DNA from: Pictodentalium vernedei
Lineage: Eukaryota; Mollusca; Scaphopoda; Dentaliida; Dentaliidae
Assembly (NCBI GenBank): GCA_031216915.1
Contig: CM062289.1
Span: 56,858,577 to 56,922,576, forward strand
Length of the DNA: 64,000 nucleotides
Direction of reading: 5' to 3'
Shown: positions 63,241 to 64,000 of the stretch, piece by piece
Position numbering within the stretch: position 1 is the stretch's first letter
Layout of the letters: every line of letters begins with the position of its first letter
Position numbers and translations under genes: made by a program
Notes under the pieces: generated by a model
The model's database searches: none
What the model saw: the letters and a program-made list of their open reading frames with translations, nothing else
Told to the model about the DNA's origin: nothing

Positions 63241-63704
63241 GGCTCTCTATTGGGGGGGGGGGGGGGGGGGGGAGGGGGGGTTACAGTGATTGTAGTGACA
63301 TAACCTTTGGGAGTTTGGCAGCACTTGTCTACAGCTAAAAGAATTGGAAGCAGTCAGGAAAACCTATGATAATAATCATCTGACATGGACACCCGAGTTA
63401 TGAATAATTTCATGACTTCATTCCTCTGTAGTGTTGATGAACTAGGACTAACTGAATGTGACCGAAAATACTTCTTTGAACCACTTTGCCAGGTGAACGA
63501 TTAAGGCCCCCTGAGGTCTCTTGTTTATTCAATTAATCATTTACCTAACACAAAAGGCAGACTGAAAATAGAATACGTTTCATTTTTGGAATTCATATTA
63601 AAAAAATTTCCCAATCTGGTATAAGTATTTCCATTAGTTCCTTGAATCTTGCACCCTATGTAACCTGTAACCAACTAACCCAGTGTATTTTTACAGCCTT
63701 AGTG

Positions 63705-63772
63705 TATTATTAGTTACACAGTTTGTTGGTGGCCTAATATGGTATATTAGGCCACCAACAAACTGTGTAACA
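63705..63772. repeat. Perfect-arm hairpin
   Basis: GTTACACAGTTTGTTGGTGG plus CCTAATAT is followed at once by its complement ATATTAGG plus CCACCAACAAACTGTGTAAC, with a loop of only a few bases. Confidence 0.8.
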
Positions 63773-63850
63773 AATATATCTTACCGACTGCTGCATCGAT
63801 GCACAGAACTAATAACAACAGCAATCAAAATTAAATGAGAGAATTCTCAC

Positions 63851-64000
63851 AATGTGTTCACGTGTCTGTGCCTTGTTACAATTTATGGGAGAGTGCCTAA
63901 AGGCACTCTTCCATAAATTGTAACAAGGCAAATTCATACATACCAAACAGTTTCATTTCGAAGGTAACATGACACACATCCACAGAATATGAAGCCTTTC
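63851..64000. mobile_element. MITE family C, copy 5 (cut by window end)
   Basis: TGCCTTGTTACAATTTATGG with GAGAGTGCCTAAAGGCACTC at the centre and CACAGAATATGAAGCCTTTC to the last base. The left tip was not found. Confidence 0.65.

Larger units (their letters stand above)
60633..64000 (+). other. CKAP5 intron (5' part), tandem-repeat rich
   Basis: Begins at the GTAAGT donor of exon 8 and continues past the window. It holds a fragment of pogo-like MITE sequence (about 60745-60850), a 21-base C run (60878-60898), a CATC microsatellite, a long tandem array (about 61640-63240), a G run, a hairpin at 63705-63772 and a C-type MITE cut by the window end. No coding exon was found. Confidence 0.7.

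Overview
The window is a stretch of an animal nuclear genome, very probably a marine invertebrate and most likely a lophotrochozoan such as a bivalve mollusc. It is AT-rich, intron-rich and packed with mobile elements: DIRS-type tyrosine-recombinase retroelements, 5S- and tRNA-headed SINEs, a Crypton-derived gene, hAT, Tc1 and pogo relatives, and TTAA-flanked MITEs. The taxon is inferred from this repeat style, not from a diagnostic gene.

The only host gene seen is the + strand homologue of CKAP5 (XMAP215/ch-TOG, a microtubule polymerase). Eight consecutive coding exons (504-677, 5145-5268, 23416-23595, 28008-28195, 44112-44187, 45410-45598, 48478-48615, 60540-60632) splice in frame through GT-AG introns into about 387 residues from the C-terminal part of the protein. 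The gene runs off both ends of the window. Exons total only about 1.2 kb of 64 kb; everything else is intron filled with repeats.

Layout: 1-5.1 kb, exon 1 and hairpin MITEs. 5.1-23.4 kb, a huge intron with a decayed DIRS element (6331-12567), two SINEs, tandem arrays and a Crypton/DUF3504 gene on the - strand with a frameshift (19589-21323). 23.4-28 kb, exons 3-4, a 140-bp-period array, a DIRS end fragment and MITEs. 28-44 kb, a non-autonomous DIRS (30255-37251), a dead Tc1-like transposase, hAT MITEs, a tRNA-like hairpin, and an antisense copy of CKAP5 exon 2 carried inside a pogo-like TIR element (42833-43571). 44-48.6 kb, exons 5-7 and small transposons. 48.6-60.5 kb, tandem arrays and the best preserved DIRS element (52184-59732), itself broken by a young 5S-headed SINE and sitting inside a MITE. 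60.5-64 kb, exon 8 followed by a tandem array.

The most interesting signals are: the near-identical inverted copy of a coding exon inside a terminal-inverted-repeat element within the same gene; a DIRS copy with no reverse transcriptase but with pristine terminal repeats and junction region, implying mobilisation in trans; SINEs in which 5S-rRNA-derived and tRNA-derived promoter heads share one body; and several unrelated MITE families that share the same palindromic GAGCTC-centred cores. Coordinates of repeats were read by eye; exon boundaries and intact ORFs are more precise than the edges of old repeats.
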